Source: CAZDVQ01 sp964508975
Lineage (GTDB): Bacteria; Bacteroidota; Bacteroidia; Chitinophagales; Saprospiraceae
NCBI GenBank assembly: GCA_964508975.1
Contig: CAZDVQ010000004.1
Location: 86,064 to 150,063, forward strand
Direction: 5' to 3'
Length of the DNA stretch: 64,000 bases
A program made the translations under genes and the position numbers. Of this stretch, positions 36,201-46,000 are shown piece by piece. A model generated the notes under the pieces. It made no database searches. It worked only from the letters and a program-made list of their open reading frames with translations, and was not told the DNA's origin. Position 1 is the stretch's first letter. The number at the start of each line of letters is the position of its first letter.

Positions 36201-36905
36201 CCAGAAGGCTTCAACGGTTTGGCCAGATAAAGTACGGCCAGAGGCATCGGTAATGGTACCCGATACCATGACGGGGTATTGCACACCTTGTTCCTCGCAG
36301 TACTGGTCGATGGCAAACAGGGCGGCTTTACAATTAAGTGTATCAAAAACGGTTTCCACCAGGAAAATGTCGCAGCCACCATCGGCTAGGCCACGGGCTT
36401 GCTCGTAGTATGCAGCCACCAGGTCGTCGAAGGTAACGGCACGGTAGCCGGGGTTATTCACGTCGGGCGACAAAGATGCCGTCTTGTTGGTTGGTCCAAG
36501 TGCACCGGCTACAAAGCGCGGTTTATCAGGGGTGCTGCGTTTGTCGCAAGCTATTTTGGCCACACGGGCCGAGGCAACGTTTTGCTCGTATGCCAGGTGT
36601 TCCATGTGGTAATCGGCCTGCGCGATGAGGGTTGCCCCAAAGGTGTTGGTCTCGATAATATCGCAGCCAGCATCGAGGTAAGCCAGGTGTATGGCCTCGA
36701 TGATATCAGGGCGGGTGATGCTCAGCATCTCGTTGTTGCCCTTGAGGTCGTTGGGGTGCGTTTTAAAGCGATCGCCCCGGAAATCCTTTTCCTCTAGCTG
36801 GTATTGTTGAATCATGGAGCCCATCGCGCCATCAATAACTAGGATACGATCTTTGGCTAGGCTTTCGAGTTGTTCAAGTGCGGGGTGTTTTCTTCTGTTG
36901 TTCAT
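33231..36905 (-). CDS. metH: Cobalamin-dependent methionine synthase
   Basis: A full-length (1224-residue) 5-methyltetrahydrofolate-homocysteine methyltransferase, the last step of methionine synthesis. The start is set at 36905 (MNNRRKHPALEQLESL); the longer frame runs into the riboswitch terminator. Domains in order: homocysteine-binding barrel (ILVIDGAMGSMIQ, zinc cysteines in GLNCALGA and GGCCGTTPEHI, residues 15-330); pterin-binding barrel (VGERTNVTGSKAF, 350-620); cobalamin-binding domain with the B12-ligand motif DVHDIGKN near residue 760 and GLSGLITPSLDEM; C-terminal activation domain (RPAPGYPACPEHTEK, 900-1224). Expression is likely controlled by the SAM-I riboswitch just upstream. 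No adjacent methionine genes are seen. Confidence 0.97.
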   Translation of the reverse strand: MNNRRKHPALEQLESLAKDRILVIDGAMGSMIQQYQLEEKDFRGDRFKTHPNDLKGNNEMLSITRPDIIEAIHLAYLDAGCDIIETNTFGATLIAQADYHMEHLAYEQNVASARVAKIACDKRSTPDKPRFVAGALGPTNKTASLSPDVNNPGYRAVTFDDLVAAYYEQARGLADGGCDIFLVETVFDTLNCKAALFAIDQYCEEQGVQYPVMVSGTITDASGRTLSGQTVEAFWISVSHMPLFSVGLNCALGAKEMRPYVEALSKIANCYISAYPNAGLPNEFGEYDETPADMAEDVYGFVRDGFCNIVGGCCGTTPEHIADMAQRVANFKPRTLTAPATNTMLSGLEPLIITEFTNFVNVGERTNVTGSKAFARLIREENYVAALEVARQQVEGGAQIIDVNMDEGLLDSVFAMNKFLNLLAAEPDIAKLPIMLDSSKFEVLETGLKCLQGKGIVNSISMKEGEESFIRQAKIVKRYGAAVVVMAFDELGQADTIERKVSICHRAYKILTEQVGYAPQDIIFDPNIFAVATGIEEHNDYAINFIEATRQIKALMPDVKISGGVSNISFSFRGNDKVREAMHSAFLFHAIKAGMDMGIVNAGMIEVYEEIPKDLLELVEDVLFNRRPDATERLTTYAEQVKGDGKKREVDLSWRESSVEERLKHALIRGIDEFVDVDTEEARQKYDAPLNVIEGPLMDGMNVVGDLFGAGKMFLPQVVKSARVMKKAVAYLTPYINALKAEGEENTSKGKVLMATVKGDVHDIGKNIVGVVLACNNYDIIDLGVMVPCDRILKEARKHQVDIIGLSGLITPSLDEMVYVAKEMERENFKIPLLIGGATTSKTHTAVKIEAQYPSGAVVHVHDASRAVGVVSTLLGEGKDAYVQETRDEYERLRVQRGDRKSAKQYLTLEQARANKFNIDWSAYQPVTPKKLGVQVFDDYSIEELAQYIDWTPFFSSWQLRGKFPEILNDEVVGKESQKLYNDAQTMLQQIIQEGWLKAKAVFGLFPANSVNDDDISVNGGQFTLFGLRQQVKKAPGQPNICLSDFVAPQSSGVQDYIGAFAVTAGIGIEPHVAKFEAEHDDYSAIMLKALADRLAEAFAERLHQRVRTEFWGYATDEQLSNEALIDESYQGIRPAPGYPACPEHTEKGTIWRMLDAEANTGIFLTESYAMYPTASVSGWYFAHPQAKYFGLGNIERDQLESYAQRKGMSIEEAERWLQPVLND

Positions 36906-36926
36906 GTAGGCAATGGATGTTGCGGT

Positions 36927-36972
36927 AATAAAAAAAGCCCTGCTAACTGGCATAAAGTCAATCGGCAGGGCT
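36927..36972 (-). terminator. Intrinsic terminator of the SAM riboswitch expression platform
   Basis: AGCCCTGC (36936-36943) pairs with GCAGGGCT (36965-36972). On the minus strand a T run follows at 36936-36930. It lies between the aptamer and the metH start, as in transcription-attenuating S-box leaders. Confidence 0.82.
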
Positions 36973-37010
36973 TACAACACCTTGGAGGTGGGCAAAGTTT
37001 AGCTTGTTGA

Positions 37011-37109
37011 CTTATCTTCCCCGTGGGTAACGGGTTGGAGTTTGCACCTTGCTACTAGAGCAGGTTGCCAAGGCTTCGTAGGGCCAGTCCCTCAGCCTTT
37101 CTGGATAAG
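37011..37109 (-). ncRNA. SAM-I (S-box) riboswitch aptamer
   Basis: On the minus strand the P1 strands are CTTATC (37109-37104) and GATAAG (37016-37011). Between them are the conserved S-box features AGAAAGGCTGAGGGACTGGC, then CCTACGAAGCC, GGCAACC and AAGGTGCAAACTCC. It binds S-adenosylmethionine and probably lowers metH transcription when SAM is plentiful, through the terminator that follows. Confidence 0.93.
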
Positions 37110-37253
37110 CAGGAAATCGAAAAGAACTTTCGAGCCGCAAAGGTAGGATTAGTTTTGGATTTATCCAAAACGAATAAAAGAGTAATTGATGAATTGATGA
37201 GGCATTTATTCATCAATTACTCATTTTATCAATTCCTCAATTTTTCCTGATTT

Positions 37254-37353
37254 GGGCGCCCCGGCCTACGGCCGTCGCTACGTTGCGCGGCTCGCTGTTC
37301 GCTCGGCCCCTTCGGGTCTGGCCCTGCGGGCCACCGCTCCACATCGCTGGCGC
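37254..37353 (+). repeat. GC-rich dispersed element, copy 9
   Basis: A well-preserved plus copy: TTTGGGCGCCCCGG at the left, hairpins CGGCCTACGGCCG and TGGCCCTGCGGGCCA, and GCTCCACATCGCTGGCGC at the right. It is followed by ACAACTTACCGCTCAC units (37363-37395). The rest of the gap 36906-37398 is the riboswitch leader. Confidence 0.9.
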
Positions 37354-37398
37354 AGATGGCACTTACAACTTACCGCTCACAACTTACCGCTCACATCT

Positions 37399-40122
37399 TT
37401 ACCGTTTAAAGCGCCAAGCCAAGAAACCCAGCCCAGCAGCCAGGGTCAAGCCAATACCCCAATACCAAAGCGGATTTGTACCGCGCTGAATGGGTAAATC
37501 TTGGCCAATTAAAACCATACCAGCCCAATAGCTAGGCGAGGCTTGCGCTTCCCCCTCATGGGTTTTGATGTAATGCAGTTTGGCTTGTTGTAGGGCCACG
37601 TCTTTGTCCATGCCATCGGCTAAAAACTCGTGGAACTTGATACTGATTTCCATGGTGGCCGCCTCGTTAACGGGGTAAAGTGTGGTCACGATAGCGGGTA
37701 TACCAAAGCGGGCAAACCCTCGGGCCAGACTCATCACGCCCTCGCCGGGTTTATAGGCACCAACACCTGTTTCGCAGGCGCTTAAAATGAGCAGTTGCGT
37801 GTTCCAGTAGCCTTCAATGGCTTTTAAATCGGATAGGTACAAGGCTGAGTCGGCAAAAAATAACTTAGGCTCACCAGCAGCGCTTGCGTGTGTGAACAAT
37901 TGAATGATACCAGCTTTCGGGGCTTGTTCAACAAAGTTGGATACCCTGGCATCCGGGCCTTTAAACCAATCACCCGACCAGAACGACATCACGGATGTAC
38001 CTGTGTTCGACGATAGTTTTAAGTCGGGCAGTTTATGTTTTTTAAAGTCCTCTGGGCTCATCATCAATATCTTGGCATTAGAGGCCTGGGCTACACTTTG
38101 TAAACTGCGTAACCACGCAGAAGCGGAGTACACGTAGGCTACACTCATAGCCTCAACCAAATAGCGGGGGGCATTGGGTTCAGCATTGGTGATTAAACTT
38201 TCAAAAGGCACCCGTAAATCATCACTACAAACGATGAGTTTTTGGTAGTTGTCGGTTTTGATATTTTTAAACAACAGGCTGTAAACCAATCGGTTGATAG
38301 CGTTGAATTGACTCAGCCCGGTTTTATTCCAAAACGATGCTGGGTTTGATATACGCTGGTAAAATTCAGCAAAAAGGCTATCGCGGTCCGGCCAGTTTAT
38401 TTTTTCAAAATGAGCACCTTGGTCATCAACATGCAAACGGTATACGGCGGAGTCGGCATAGGCAAAGTTGACAAATAGGCTTTTGGCTTTTTGTTGGGCC
38501 AGTTGAGCTTTGATTTGTTGGATATTGGCAAAACTGGTATCGCGCACAATCACCCGGTAGGCTGGAAATTGTTTTTCCCAACGTTGGATAAGTGCATCGT
38601 AGTTCTTTTTGAGATCGGCTAGTTCTGTGGTTTCCGTTTCGCTTAGGCTGCCATTATTGCGTTTGTTTTCTAGCGCCGTGATACGTAAACGCAGCGGGAT
38701 TTCCTGTTCCAACTCTGCTTTGGGGAGTAGGTTTGTGCCTTGTGCTTTTTTGATATCGTCGAGTAATAGGACAGATTTACTGTGTTCCATTAAGCGGCAC
38801 GCCAAGTCGAGGTCTTTGGCGAGCCAAGCTAAATCGAATGCTTCGTCGTAAAAGCGTTTGGTTTTTTCGCGCCAGAAAAACTTCGACTCGTCCGCGAAGA
38901 TGTCGCGGCGCATGTGTTCCAGCACTTGGTCGCCGAGCAAGTAATACTTTTGGGACCGTTGCAGGAATGAAGGATCATTACTGCTGGTGTAAAGCCGTTT
39001 CAAACACAGGGCATAATCATTGATGTGTGCGAAGAGAAAGCCCTTGCCTGTAATGCTACCAAGTTGTTGTTCTTTTGCCAGTTGTTCTAATTTACTATCG
39101 CTTGGCAATGGGAACGCGTTCAGGGCTTTTTCATACCAAACAGCGGCAGTAGGGTAATTTTTTTGGAGGAATTGATTGTCGCCGAGGTTAGCATAAATAT
39201 TAGCCAAGAGCATATCGGGGTCTTCGGTGCCGTAATTTTCATCGTAGACATCCAGGCAATACAGTAGTATTTTTGAGGCTTGCTCAAACTTTTTCGTTTG
39301 GTGGAGCAAGAAACCAATGTTCATGTTTGACTGAATATCGAGGTCAACATCTTCCAGTTGGGCGATTTTGGCTGATTTGCCATACCAGTTTAAGGCATCT
39401 GGATATTGTTTGAGGTTTTCATATACATTCCCGATATTCAGGTAGCATTTCGCGAGGTTGATGGATTCTTCCTCGTGTTGTTTGAAGATGTGGGCCGAGG
39501 CGAGTAGGGTAGTGATGGCTTCTTCGTTGCGGTTAAGCCATTGTAGGTTATTGCCCCGGGTCATGAGGTACTTGGCCGAGTCGAGATCGGTTTGGGCACT
39601 TTTGAGGGCCAGGGTGATGTAGTCGTTAGCCTTGATGTAATCGCCACTTTCTTTGTAAGCCTTGGCGAGATCGAACCAAGAGTCGCTGAGTTTTTTATCG
39701 TTGTTGGCCTTGCGGAGATTGGCTGCGGTATCGAGGTAATTGATGGCTTGCGTGTACAGGCCTTCTTGACGATAATATACACCGAGGTTAGAGTAGCTTT
39801 GGGCAATATCAGGGCTTGACTTTGGGAGTACCTTTTTACGGATTTGTAGGGCTTTCTGGGTATATGCGATGGCTTTACCTGCATTTTTCTTGTGCCAAGC
39901 CACGCCGAGTTGGTGCCAAATCAGGGCTTGTTTTTCGGCAGGGCAGCCGGACATTTTTTTGCTGTAAGCTTCAAGGAAGTTACATTTTTCATCGCCTTTC
40001 AAGGTTTTTGCGCTACTGACAACAGAATCTGCCATGCAGGCTTGCGCGTGCATGAGGGATGGAGCGCTTAGCAAATAAAGGCAAAGCACGAGATAGGGGA
40101 CTACCTTGAGTAGAGGTTTCAT
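37399..40122 (-). CDS. TPR-CHAT protein with signal peptide and C-terminal membrane anchor
   Basis: A 907-residue protein; the start is set at 40122 (MKPLLKVVPYLVLCLYLLSAPSLMHAQ), because upstream codons run toward a GC-rich repeat. Residues 60-420 are tetratricopeptide repeats (IALQYSNLGVYYRQEGLYTQ-like units, ALNWYGKSAKIAQLED, AAVWYEKALNAFP). A helical linker leads to a CHAT caspase-fold protease domain at about 590-880, with the likely dyad His745 (IQLFTHASAAGEP) and Cys783 (LLILSACETGVGAYKPGEG) and the conserved ARGFARFGIPAIVTTLYPVNE. The end is one membrane helix (LWYWGIGLTLAAGLGFLAW) and a basic RFKR tail, placing TPR and CHAT outside the cytoplasm. Substrate unknown. Confidence 0.9.
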   Translation of the reverse strand: MKPLLKVVPYLVLCLYLLSAPSLMHAQACMADSVVSSAKTLKGDEKCNFLEAYSKKMSGCPAEKQALIWHQLGVAWHKKNAGKAIAYTQKALQIRKKVLPKSSPDIAQSYSNLGVYYRQEGLYTQAINYLDTAANLRKANNDKKLSDSWFDLAKAYKESGDYIKANDYITLALKSAQTDLDSAKYLMTRGNNLQWLNRNEEAITTLLASAHIFKQHEEESINLAKCYLNIGNVYENLKQYPDALNWYGKSAKIAQLEDVDLDIQSNMNIGFLLHQTKKFEQASKILLYCLDVYDENYGTEDPDMLLANIYANLGDNQFLQKNYPTAAVWYEKALNAFPLPSDSKLEQLAKEQQLGSITGKGFLFAHINDYALCLKRLYTSSNDPSFLQRSQKYYLLGDQVLEHMRRDIFADESKFFWREKTKRFYDEAFDLAWLAKDLDLACRLMEHSKSVLLLDDIKKAQGTNLLPKAELEQEIPLRLRITALENKRNNGSLSETETTELADLKKNYDALIQRWEKQFPAYRVIVRDTSFANIQQIKAQLAQQKAKSLFVNFAYADSAVYRLHVDDQGAHFEKINWPDRDSLFAEFYQRISNPASFWNKTGLSQFNAINRLVYSLLFKNIKTDNYQKLIVCSDDLRVPFESLITNAEPNAPRYLVEAMSVAYVYSASAWLRSLQSVAQASNAKILMMSPEDFKKHKLPDLKLSSNTGTSVMSFWSGDWFKGPDARVSNFVEQAPKAGIIQLFTHASAAGEPKLFFADSALYLSDLKAIEGYWNTQLLILSACETGVGAYKPGEGVMSLARGFARFGIPAIVTTLYPVNEAATMEISIKFHEFLADGMDKDVALQQAKLHYIKTHEGEAQASPSYWAGMVLIGQDLPIQRGTNPLWYWGIGLTLAAGLGFLAWRFKR

Positions 40123-40193
40123 ACTACATACACTTTTCGGAATGCGAAAGATAGCAATTAATTTCCGAAACGGTGCATGGGTTAGCTGCATGG

Positions 40194-40290
40194 AGGGCGC
40201 CGCGTCAGCGGCGGTGCGTAGCACGGAGCAAGGCGAACCCCGGAATGGAGCGCCGCCGCTGCGCCAAAGTGCAGCGGCGGAACCCCCAAA
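40194..40290 (-). repeat. GC-rich dispersed element, copy 10
   Basis: Minus orientation with hairpins GCGCCGCGTCAGCGGCG and GTGCGTAGCAC. The end at 40290 reads CCCCCAAATAAA instead of GCGCCC. It lies between the CHAT and protease genes. Confidence 0.8.
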
Positions 40291-40300
40291 TAAAACAAAC

Positions 40301-42904
40301 CTATGGCCTGCTAATGATAATCAGTTCATGGCGAGGTTTGGAGCCATCGCTAGGCTGGAAGAGCAAAACATACGTTCCAGAAGCTAGGTTGGTGCTTGGG
40401 ATAGAAATGTTGCTAGCTTCTTCGCCTTGCTTGATTTGGCTTGACCATAGTACTTGGCCGTTGATGTTGCTCAGTTGTAAGTAACCATCGATGGCTTTTT
40501 CGCTTTGAATATTGGCCACGAGGCTTTCGCCTAGGTTCAGCGGGTTAGGCCAAGCGCTGAGGAGGTAACCATCGGATGCGGGGAGGTCTTGTGGTATAAT
40601 TTCGCGATTGCTGCCAGCACAGTTGCTACAGGTATTATTGCTGATTGATACCTCGTAGCAGGCAGTAGCCTTGCATGTTGTATTATAGATTGTTAAACAG
40701 ACGGTATAAGTTCCATTATTGGCATATTGGTGGAGTGGTGTTTTCTGGTGTGAAATGTTGCCATCGCCAAAGTCCCAGAACCAGCCGACTAATGCGCCTG
40801 TGCTGTAATCTTGGAACTGTATGGTACGTGGTGGCGACATGGCTTTGTAACGGGCTCGCGGAAGGAGATCGCAAGGTGCATCTACGAGAACTTGACGTTC
40901 AATGCTTTCTTGGCAAGCCACGCCATTGACGGTATTAGATACGAGGAGGTTGACGGTATAAACCCCAGCTGCAGCGTAGGTGATTACAGGATTCTTGGCG
41001 GTTGAAGTTTGGCCGTTGCCAAAGTCCCAAGCATAAGTAACACCAGTAGAAGGGGAGGATGTATTGGTAAAAGTGACCTGGTTGCCTACTGTTCGGCTGT
41101 AGAAATTAGGTTTAACGGTGCAGTACTTGCCCACGGTGAAGGTTTTGCAACAAGTTTGACAACAAGTTTGGCCTTGGCAAGAACTTGAGGTTAAGGTTAA
41201 ACAAACAGTGTATGTACCAGGCTGGTATGTTTTAGTTGGGTTAGTAGCAGTAGACGTTGTGCCATCGCCAAAATCCCAAAGGTATGTACGAGTACCATTA
41301 GCCAAGCTTTTATTGGTAAAGGTAACTCGGTTATTATCGATGAGAGATTCCCAATCAGGGACGCTTTTACAGCTATCAATTACAATAGTTTGACATGCTG
41401 TAGCAGTACAGCCGGTAGGGTACGACATGTTTACGCAGACCGTGTAGGTACCAGGGCTAGAGTAAGTTTTGCTAGGTGTTCGGCCTGAGCCCGTTGAGCC
41501 ATCGCCAAATGTCCAACTGTAGGTGTAGCCATTATTATTGGGAGATGCGGCGAACGTGGCCGACAAACAACTGAATGTATTGGTGAAGCTGACTACCTGG
41601 TTACATGCGTTACAGTTAGGTCCAGGAAAAGTTGTGCGTCCACCTGTTAGGGTAAGGCCTGTCAAAGATGGGGTAGGGGTAGTAGTATTCAATACTGCAG
41701 TTTTCATGGCCTCTGGTGTCGTGAGGTTTAAACAACACCTGTAAATGGCGGCCAGCGCAGTTACTGCGGGTGTTGCCATAGAAGAGCCAGAACGGCGTCC
41801 CCAGTTATTACCCGGTAAGGCACTGTTTACCATTACGCCATATGCGCCGAGGTCAACTTCTGTGCTGCTGAAATTACTCCAAGCAGGGAATTGATTCATA
41901 GAGTCGATTGCCGTGGTGCTGATGACATAAGCCTTTTGGTACCCAGAGGGGTAGTGCCTGCGAGCGCCAACGTTGGTTGAGTCGTTGCCTGCAGAAGCAG
42001 AGAAAAGTGTACCTGATACGTTTCGGGCATATTGCATGGCTTGTGAGAGTACGATAGAGCTATCTCCATACCACCCGAAGCTGGTGTTTACGATTTTTGC
42101 ACCGCGGTTAGCTGCGTAATAAGTGCCACAGGTGATGTTGAAAAGAGTTCCAACGCCATTGCTATTATGCGTTTTGATGGGAAGGAGTTTAAAGGTGCAA
42201 TTAGGGCTAGCTTTTTTCATGTTTTGAACCACGATACCGGCCACGTGGGTACCATGCGAGTTGTCGTCGCGGGGGTTATTGTGGTTAGCTACGAAGTTCC
42301 AGCCAATGAAGTCGTCGGGGTAACAGTTGCCGTCGTCGTCGAGTGCGTTTGCGGTTTCCGGGCCACGCCATATATAGTTACGGAGAGAATCATGGCCCCA
42401 GTCAATGCCGGTATCCATGATGGCAATCAACAACTCGGACCCACTTGATGGAGGTATGATGGTTGGTATAGCTGTAAGCGGAGCTGGAGCCGTTAGGGAG
42501 GTGCCGCTTGTTTGGCTAATATTGTAGTAGTTAAAGTCAACGCTCTCCACGTTTGAATCTGCATCGGCATCAACTTTACGGCCTTCAATACCAGTTGTAC
42601 CACCAAACTCCCAGATTTGTAAATCAGGCGCACAAGGACAAGATATGACGTTAACTACCCCGAGTTGAGCCCTAAGTGTGTTCACTTGACCTGTGTTGGC
42701 GTTGTCGATAAGCTTAACTACCAGTTGGTTGGGTACATATGCCGAACCAGTATTGCTCACAGAGAAAAAGGTACCCGAGTTGGTGAGTGCGTTTTGTAAT
42801 TCCTGTGGAAAAACTTGAGCGAAAGCACTAGTGTAAAAACTACTCAAAAATAAAATCAAGCTATACAGTTGTACACTTGATTTTGAAAAAACGTTTGGCT
42901 TCAT
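40301..42904 (-). CDS. Subtilisin-like (S8) serine protease with PKD domains and T9SS type A signal
   Basis: An 867-residue secreted protease. A signal peptide (1-30) and propeptide-like region (30-150) precede the S8 domain (about 155-405) with the triad Asp164 (AIMDTGIDWGHD), His217 (NSHGTHVAGIV) and Ser375 (GSSMATPAVTA), and oxyanion Asn307 (ASAGNDS). Four PKD domains follow (YSWTFGDGSTGSGRTPSKTY, YLWDFGDGTTSTATNPTKTY, YAWDFGNGQTSTAKNPVITY, WFWDFGDGNISHQKTPLHQY), each ending in TYTVCL-type strands. The C-terminal 80 residues (SAWPNPLNLGESLVANI to LASGTYVLLFQPS) are a T9SS sorting domain. It is probably an extracellular protein-degrading enzyme. Confidence 0.94.
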   Translation of the reverse strand: MKPNVFSKSSVQLYSLILFLSSFYTSAFAQVFPQELQNALTNSGTFFSVSNTGSAYVPNQLVVKLIDNANTGQVNTLRAQLGVVNVISCPCAPDLQIWEFGGTTGIEGRKVDADADSNVESVDFNYYNISQTSGTSLTAPAPLTAIPTIIPPSSGSELLIAIMDTGIDWGHDSLRNYIWRGPETANALDDDGNCYPDDFIGWNFVANHNNPRDDNSHGTHVAGIVVQNMKKASPNCTFKLLPIKTHNSNGVGTLFNITCGTYYAANRGAKIVNTSFGWYGDSSIVLSQAMQYARNVSGTLFSASAGNDSTNVGARRHYPSGYQKAYVISTTAIDSMNQFPAWSNFSSTEVDLGAYGVMVNSALPGNNWGRRSGSSMATPAVTALAAIYRCCLNLTTPEAMKTAVLNTTTPTPSLTGLTLTGGRTTFPGPNCNACNQVVSFTNTFSCLSATFAASPNNNGYTYSWTFGDGSTGSGRTPSKTYSSPGTYTVCVNMSYPTGCTATACQTIVIDSCKSVPDWESLIDNNRVTFTNKSLANGTRTYLWDFGDGTTSTATNPTKTYQPGTYTVCLTLTSSSCQGQTCCQTCCKTFTVGKYCTVKPNFYSRTVGNQVTFTNTSSPSTGVTYAWDFGNGQTSTAKNPVITYAAAGVYTVNLLVSNTVNGVACQESIERQVLVDAPCDLLPRARYKAMSPPRTIQFQDYSTGALVGWFWDFGDGNISHQKTPLHQYANNGTYTVCLTIYNTTCKATACYEVSISNNTCSNCAGSNREIIPQDLPASDGYLLSAWPNPLNLGESLVANIQSEKAIDGYLQLSNINGQVLWSSQIKQGEEASNISIPSTNLASGTYVLLFQPSDGSKPRHELIIISRP

Positions 42905-43026
42905 AACCTTATTTTTGTATAAATGGGAGGTAATACTTAATTAGACAGGTTTCAGCCGTAAAAGGTAAACATTTTTTTTAAAAATATTGGTTTTTAATTA
43001 TTTCCTAACGCAGATCAAGCCATTAT

Positions 43027-43072
43027 AAAAGGTAATGCCCGCCAAAACACGAAGCTTTGACGGGCAATTACC
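43027..43072 (-). terminator. Probable terminator after the PKD protein gene
   Basis: GGTAATGCCCG (43031-43041) pairs with CGGGCAATTACC (43061-43072) with one bulge. Only four T follow on the minus strand, so it is modest. Confidence 0.6.
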
Positions 43073-43092
43073 GGAGAGAAAATGAAGCCTAA

Positions 43093-46000
43093 CTAGTTTT
43101 GAACCATCAAACGAGTGTTCAAGTTAGTTTTATTGCCTAAGATTTGTACGATATACAAACCGTTTGGAATATCCTGTAAAGAGGTTTCGATAACTTGTGA
43201 ACCGTAGCTAGCATCCATCTTGCGGGTCCAAACTGCGTTGCCTTTCATGTCGATGATACTGATCACTACTTCTTCTTGCTCGTAAAGATCAAAGCTGATG
43301 TTGGTGCTAACGTTTGCAGGGTTTGGATAAACCTTGATGCTTGCAGCGCCATCGTTGTAATCTTCAGTAGTTTCAACTTCGTACATTTCTAGATCGTAGT
43401 ATTCTTCTTCAGGAGCCATACGAGCTGTTACACCTACAGTGTTGCACAGAGGCGTGTCAACAACCATGTTGTAAATTACTTTGCTCATACATGGGCCATC
43501 TGTGATGGTTAAGGTTACAGGGTAAGTACCAACTGCGCCGTAAGTATGTACTGGGTTTGGAGCAGTTGAAGTGTTACCGTCGCCAAAGTTCCACAACAAT
43601 GTACCGCCACCGGTCGACAAGTTGGTAAAGGTAACGTTGTAAGGGCTGCTCAAACATGCTTTTGCGCGCATTCTTGCAACTACAAAACAAGGTGGGTCAA
43701 CAGATACTTTACGGCAAACGGTGCTTTCGCAAGAGCCACCGGCAGTGGTGTTTGACACCGTCAAACAAACAGTGTAAGTACCAGGTGTAGTGTATGTTTT
43801 AGTGTGGCTACCACCTGCACCGAAGGTAACTAAAGGACTTCCGTCGCCGTAGTTCCAAGTGTGGGTTGAACCAGTTGGAGCAGTAGAAGTATTGCTAAAC
43901 GTTGTGGCCATACCGTTAACGCTGTAAGTAAAACGGGCGCCGATGTTGCAGTTCCCAAGTACTACTACAGTCTTGCAGCAAGTAGCCGAGCAGGTGATAC
44001 CGCAGTTGGTGTAAGTAACGGTCAAACAAACATTGTAAGTACCAGGGCTAGTGTAAGTTTTGCTTGGGTTGGTAGCTGTTGAAGTCGTACCATCACCAAA
44101 GTTCCAAACCCTGGTCACGGTACCAGTACCTGTTGCAGTGCTGGTAAACGCAATAGTGTTGTTGAGGTTTGTAGCACTGTAACAGAAATCAACGGCTGCT
44201 TTACAGCGAGGTAGTTGAACGGTCATGCAGTGGGTACCAGTACATCCTAGTGCATCGGTTACGGTTACACAAAGGGTATAAGTACCAGCAACATAAGTAT
44301 GTGTTGCAGGGCTAACGCCAGTTGAGTTAGGCGTTGCATCGCCCCAGCTCCAAACGTATGTATAAGGAGCAGTACCGCCTGTAGCTGTGGCTGTTGGTTT
44401 AACGCCTAAGCAACCAATATAGGCAACCGTGAAGTTGACACTTACAGCGCAAGGATTGCTCACTTGAACCCACTGGCAAATAGTATCGGTGCAAACAACA
44501 CCGCTAGGGTCAACATTCGTTACATATAAACAAACATTGTATGCACCACCAGCAGCGTAAGTATGTGTAGGGTTGGCCGAGGTACTTGTATTCGCATCGC
44601 CAAAGTCCCAGAAGTATGTCAAAGCACCGCTGCCAGTAGAGCTATTGCTGAACGTTACAGTTGCGCCCGAGGCAGTGCTTGAAAAGCTAGCAGTTACGGA
44701 ACAAGGAGCAACAGTAGCGCATTGAACTTGTTGTACTGGGTAAGGGTTTGGAGCGTAAGGAGCATTTACCCAGTTTGGCTCTAGTTGTGCTACAAATTGA
44801 ATGGGTAAACGGATACCTGCTGGGTTAGGGTTGAAAATGATTGGTGTTGCAGGACACGCATTTGGTGTTTGGCCCGCTGCGTCTGTCTCGATAAATATAG
44901 CATCGTGACCACCGTAGCTACCAGCTACCTGTGTAGCTGAAAGTACATAACCATTGCTTGAGATGCTAGGCAATACTTGTTCGGGTGCGCCCAGTGGAAG
45001 TAAGTGACCAAAAGGAGCAATACTTGGCGTAATTAATGTTGGACTTACGCTAGTGTATTGGTTTGCCCAAACTGGGTTCAGGGTATTACAGCCTGACTGG
45101 AACTCGGCCATGAAAGCACCGCGCATTGGGGCTGCACCAGCGATCACAAAGTTATTGCCTGTACGTGAACGGGTAATAGAGCGTGGGTAGATTTCGTCAA
45201 GTGGGTTGATAGTGCCAGGTGTAGCGCTACCTGCTGCGTTGTAAACGTTACCGCAAAGCAAATTACCCATTAAATCGAGGCGTAACATATATAATTGGCT
45301 GATTACCACGCCCGCTGCATTGCCAGATTGAGCTACACCGATAACTTGGTATTGGTTAGTCGTTGGGTCAAACCATAGATCTGTACCAAAATCGTTCGAG
45401 TAGTTGGTTTGTGGACCAGCAGGGTAGATGTTTCTCCAACATTCTGTACCGTTACCGCCGATAGTCATTACAAATGTACGGGTAGTGCCCACGCCAAAGT
45501 TCGAGGCTTGAACGCTTCCTCTTACCTCACCGGTAATGGCAATACCTTCGCCGCTAACGGGTGTAGTAGCTACGTTGCCACATGGAGCAAAAGTACGGTC
45601 GGCTTCACGGGCCATGTACGAACCATTGTCGTTGGTATTATAAATATTACTCCAAACCAAAGCACCTGCTGCATTAAAACGTGCAGCAATAATGCGGCTT
45701 GGGCCACCGGCCAAAGCGATGTAGTTACCAACCACAAACACGTCGCCGTTGTTAGCCGTTACTACTGCAATGCCCTCTGTTGGGTCTTGGATGTTTGGCG
45801 AAACCAAACGCTCTTTCCACCAGATGGTATTACCCATAGCATCAACGCGAGCAACAAACATTTTGGTTACCATGATGCCAGCTGTCGATTGAGCATCGGC
45901 GTGGCCCGTAATGTAGTAGTGGTTTGTACCTGCACCACATGAGCTGATGTCAGTAATTTCCATGTTGATTGCAGCAGGGGGGAACGATATCTGGTTGCTA

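Noticed and set aside
37065..37250. 61-codon plus-strand frame over the metH leader
   Set aside because: It covers the SAM riboswitch on the opposite strand and has no coding features.
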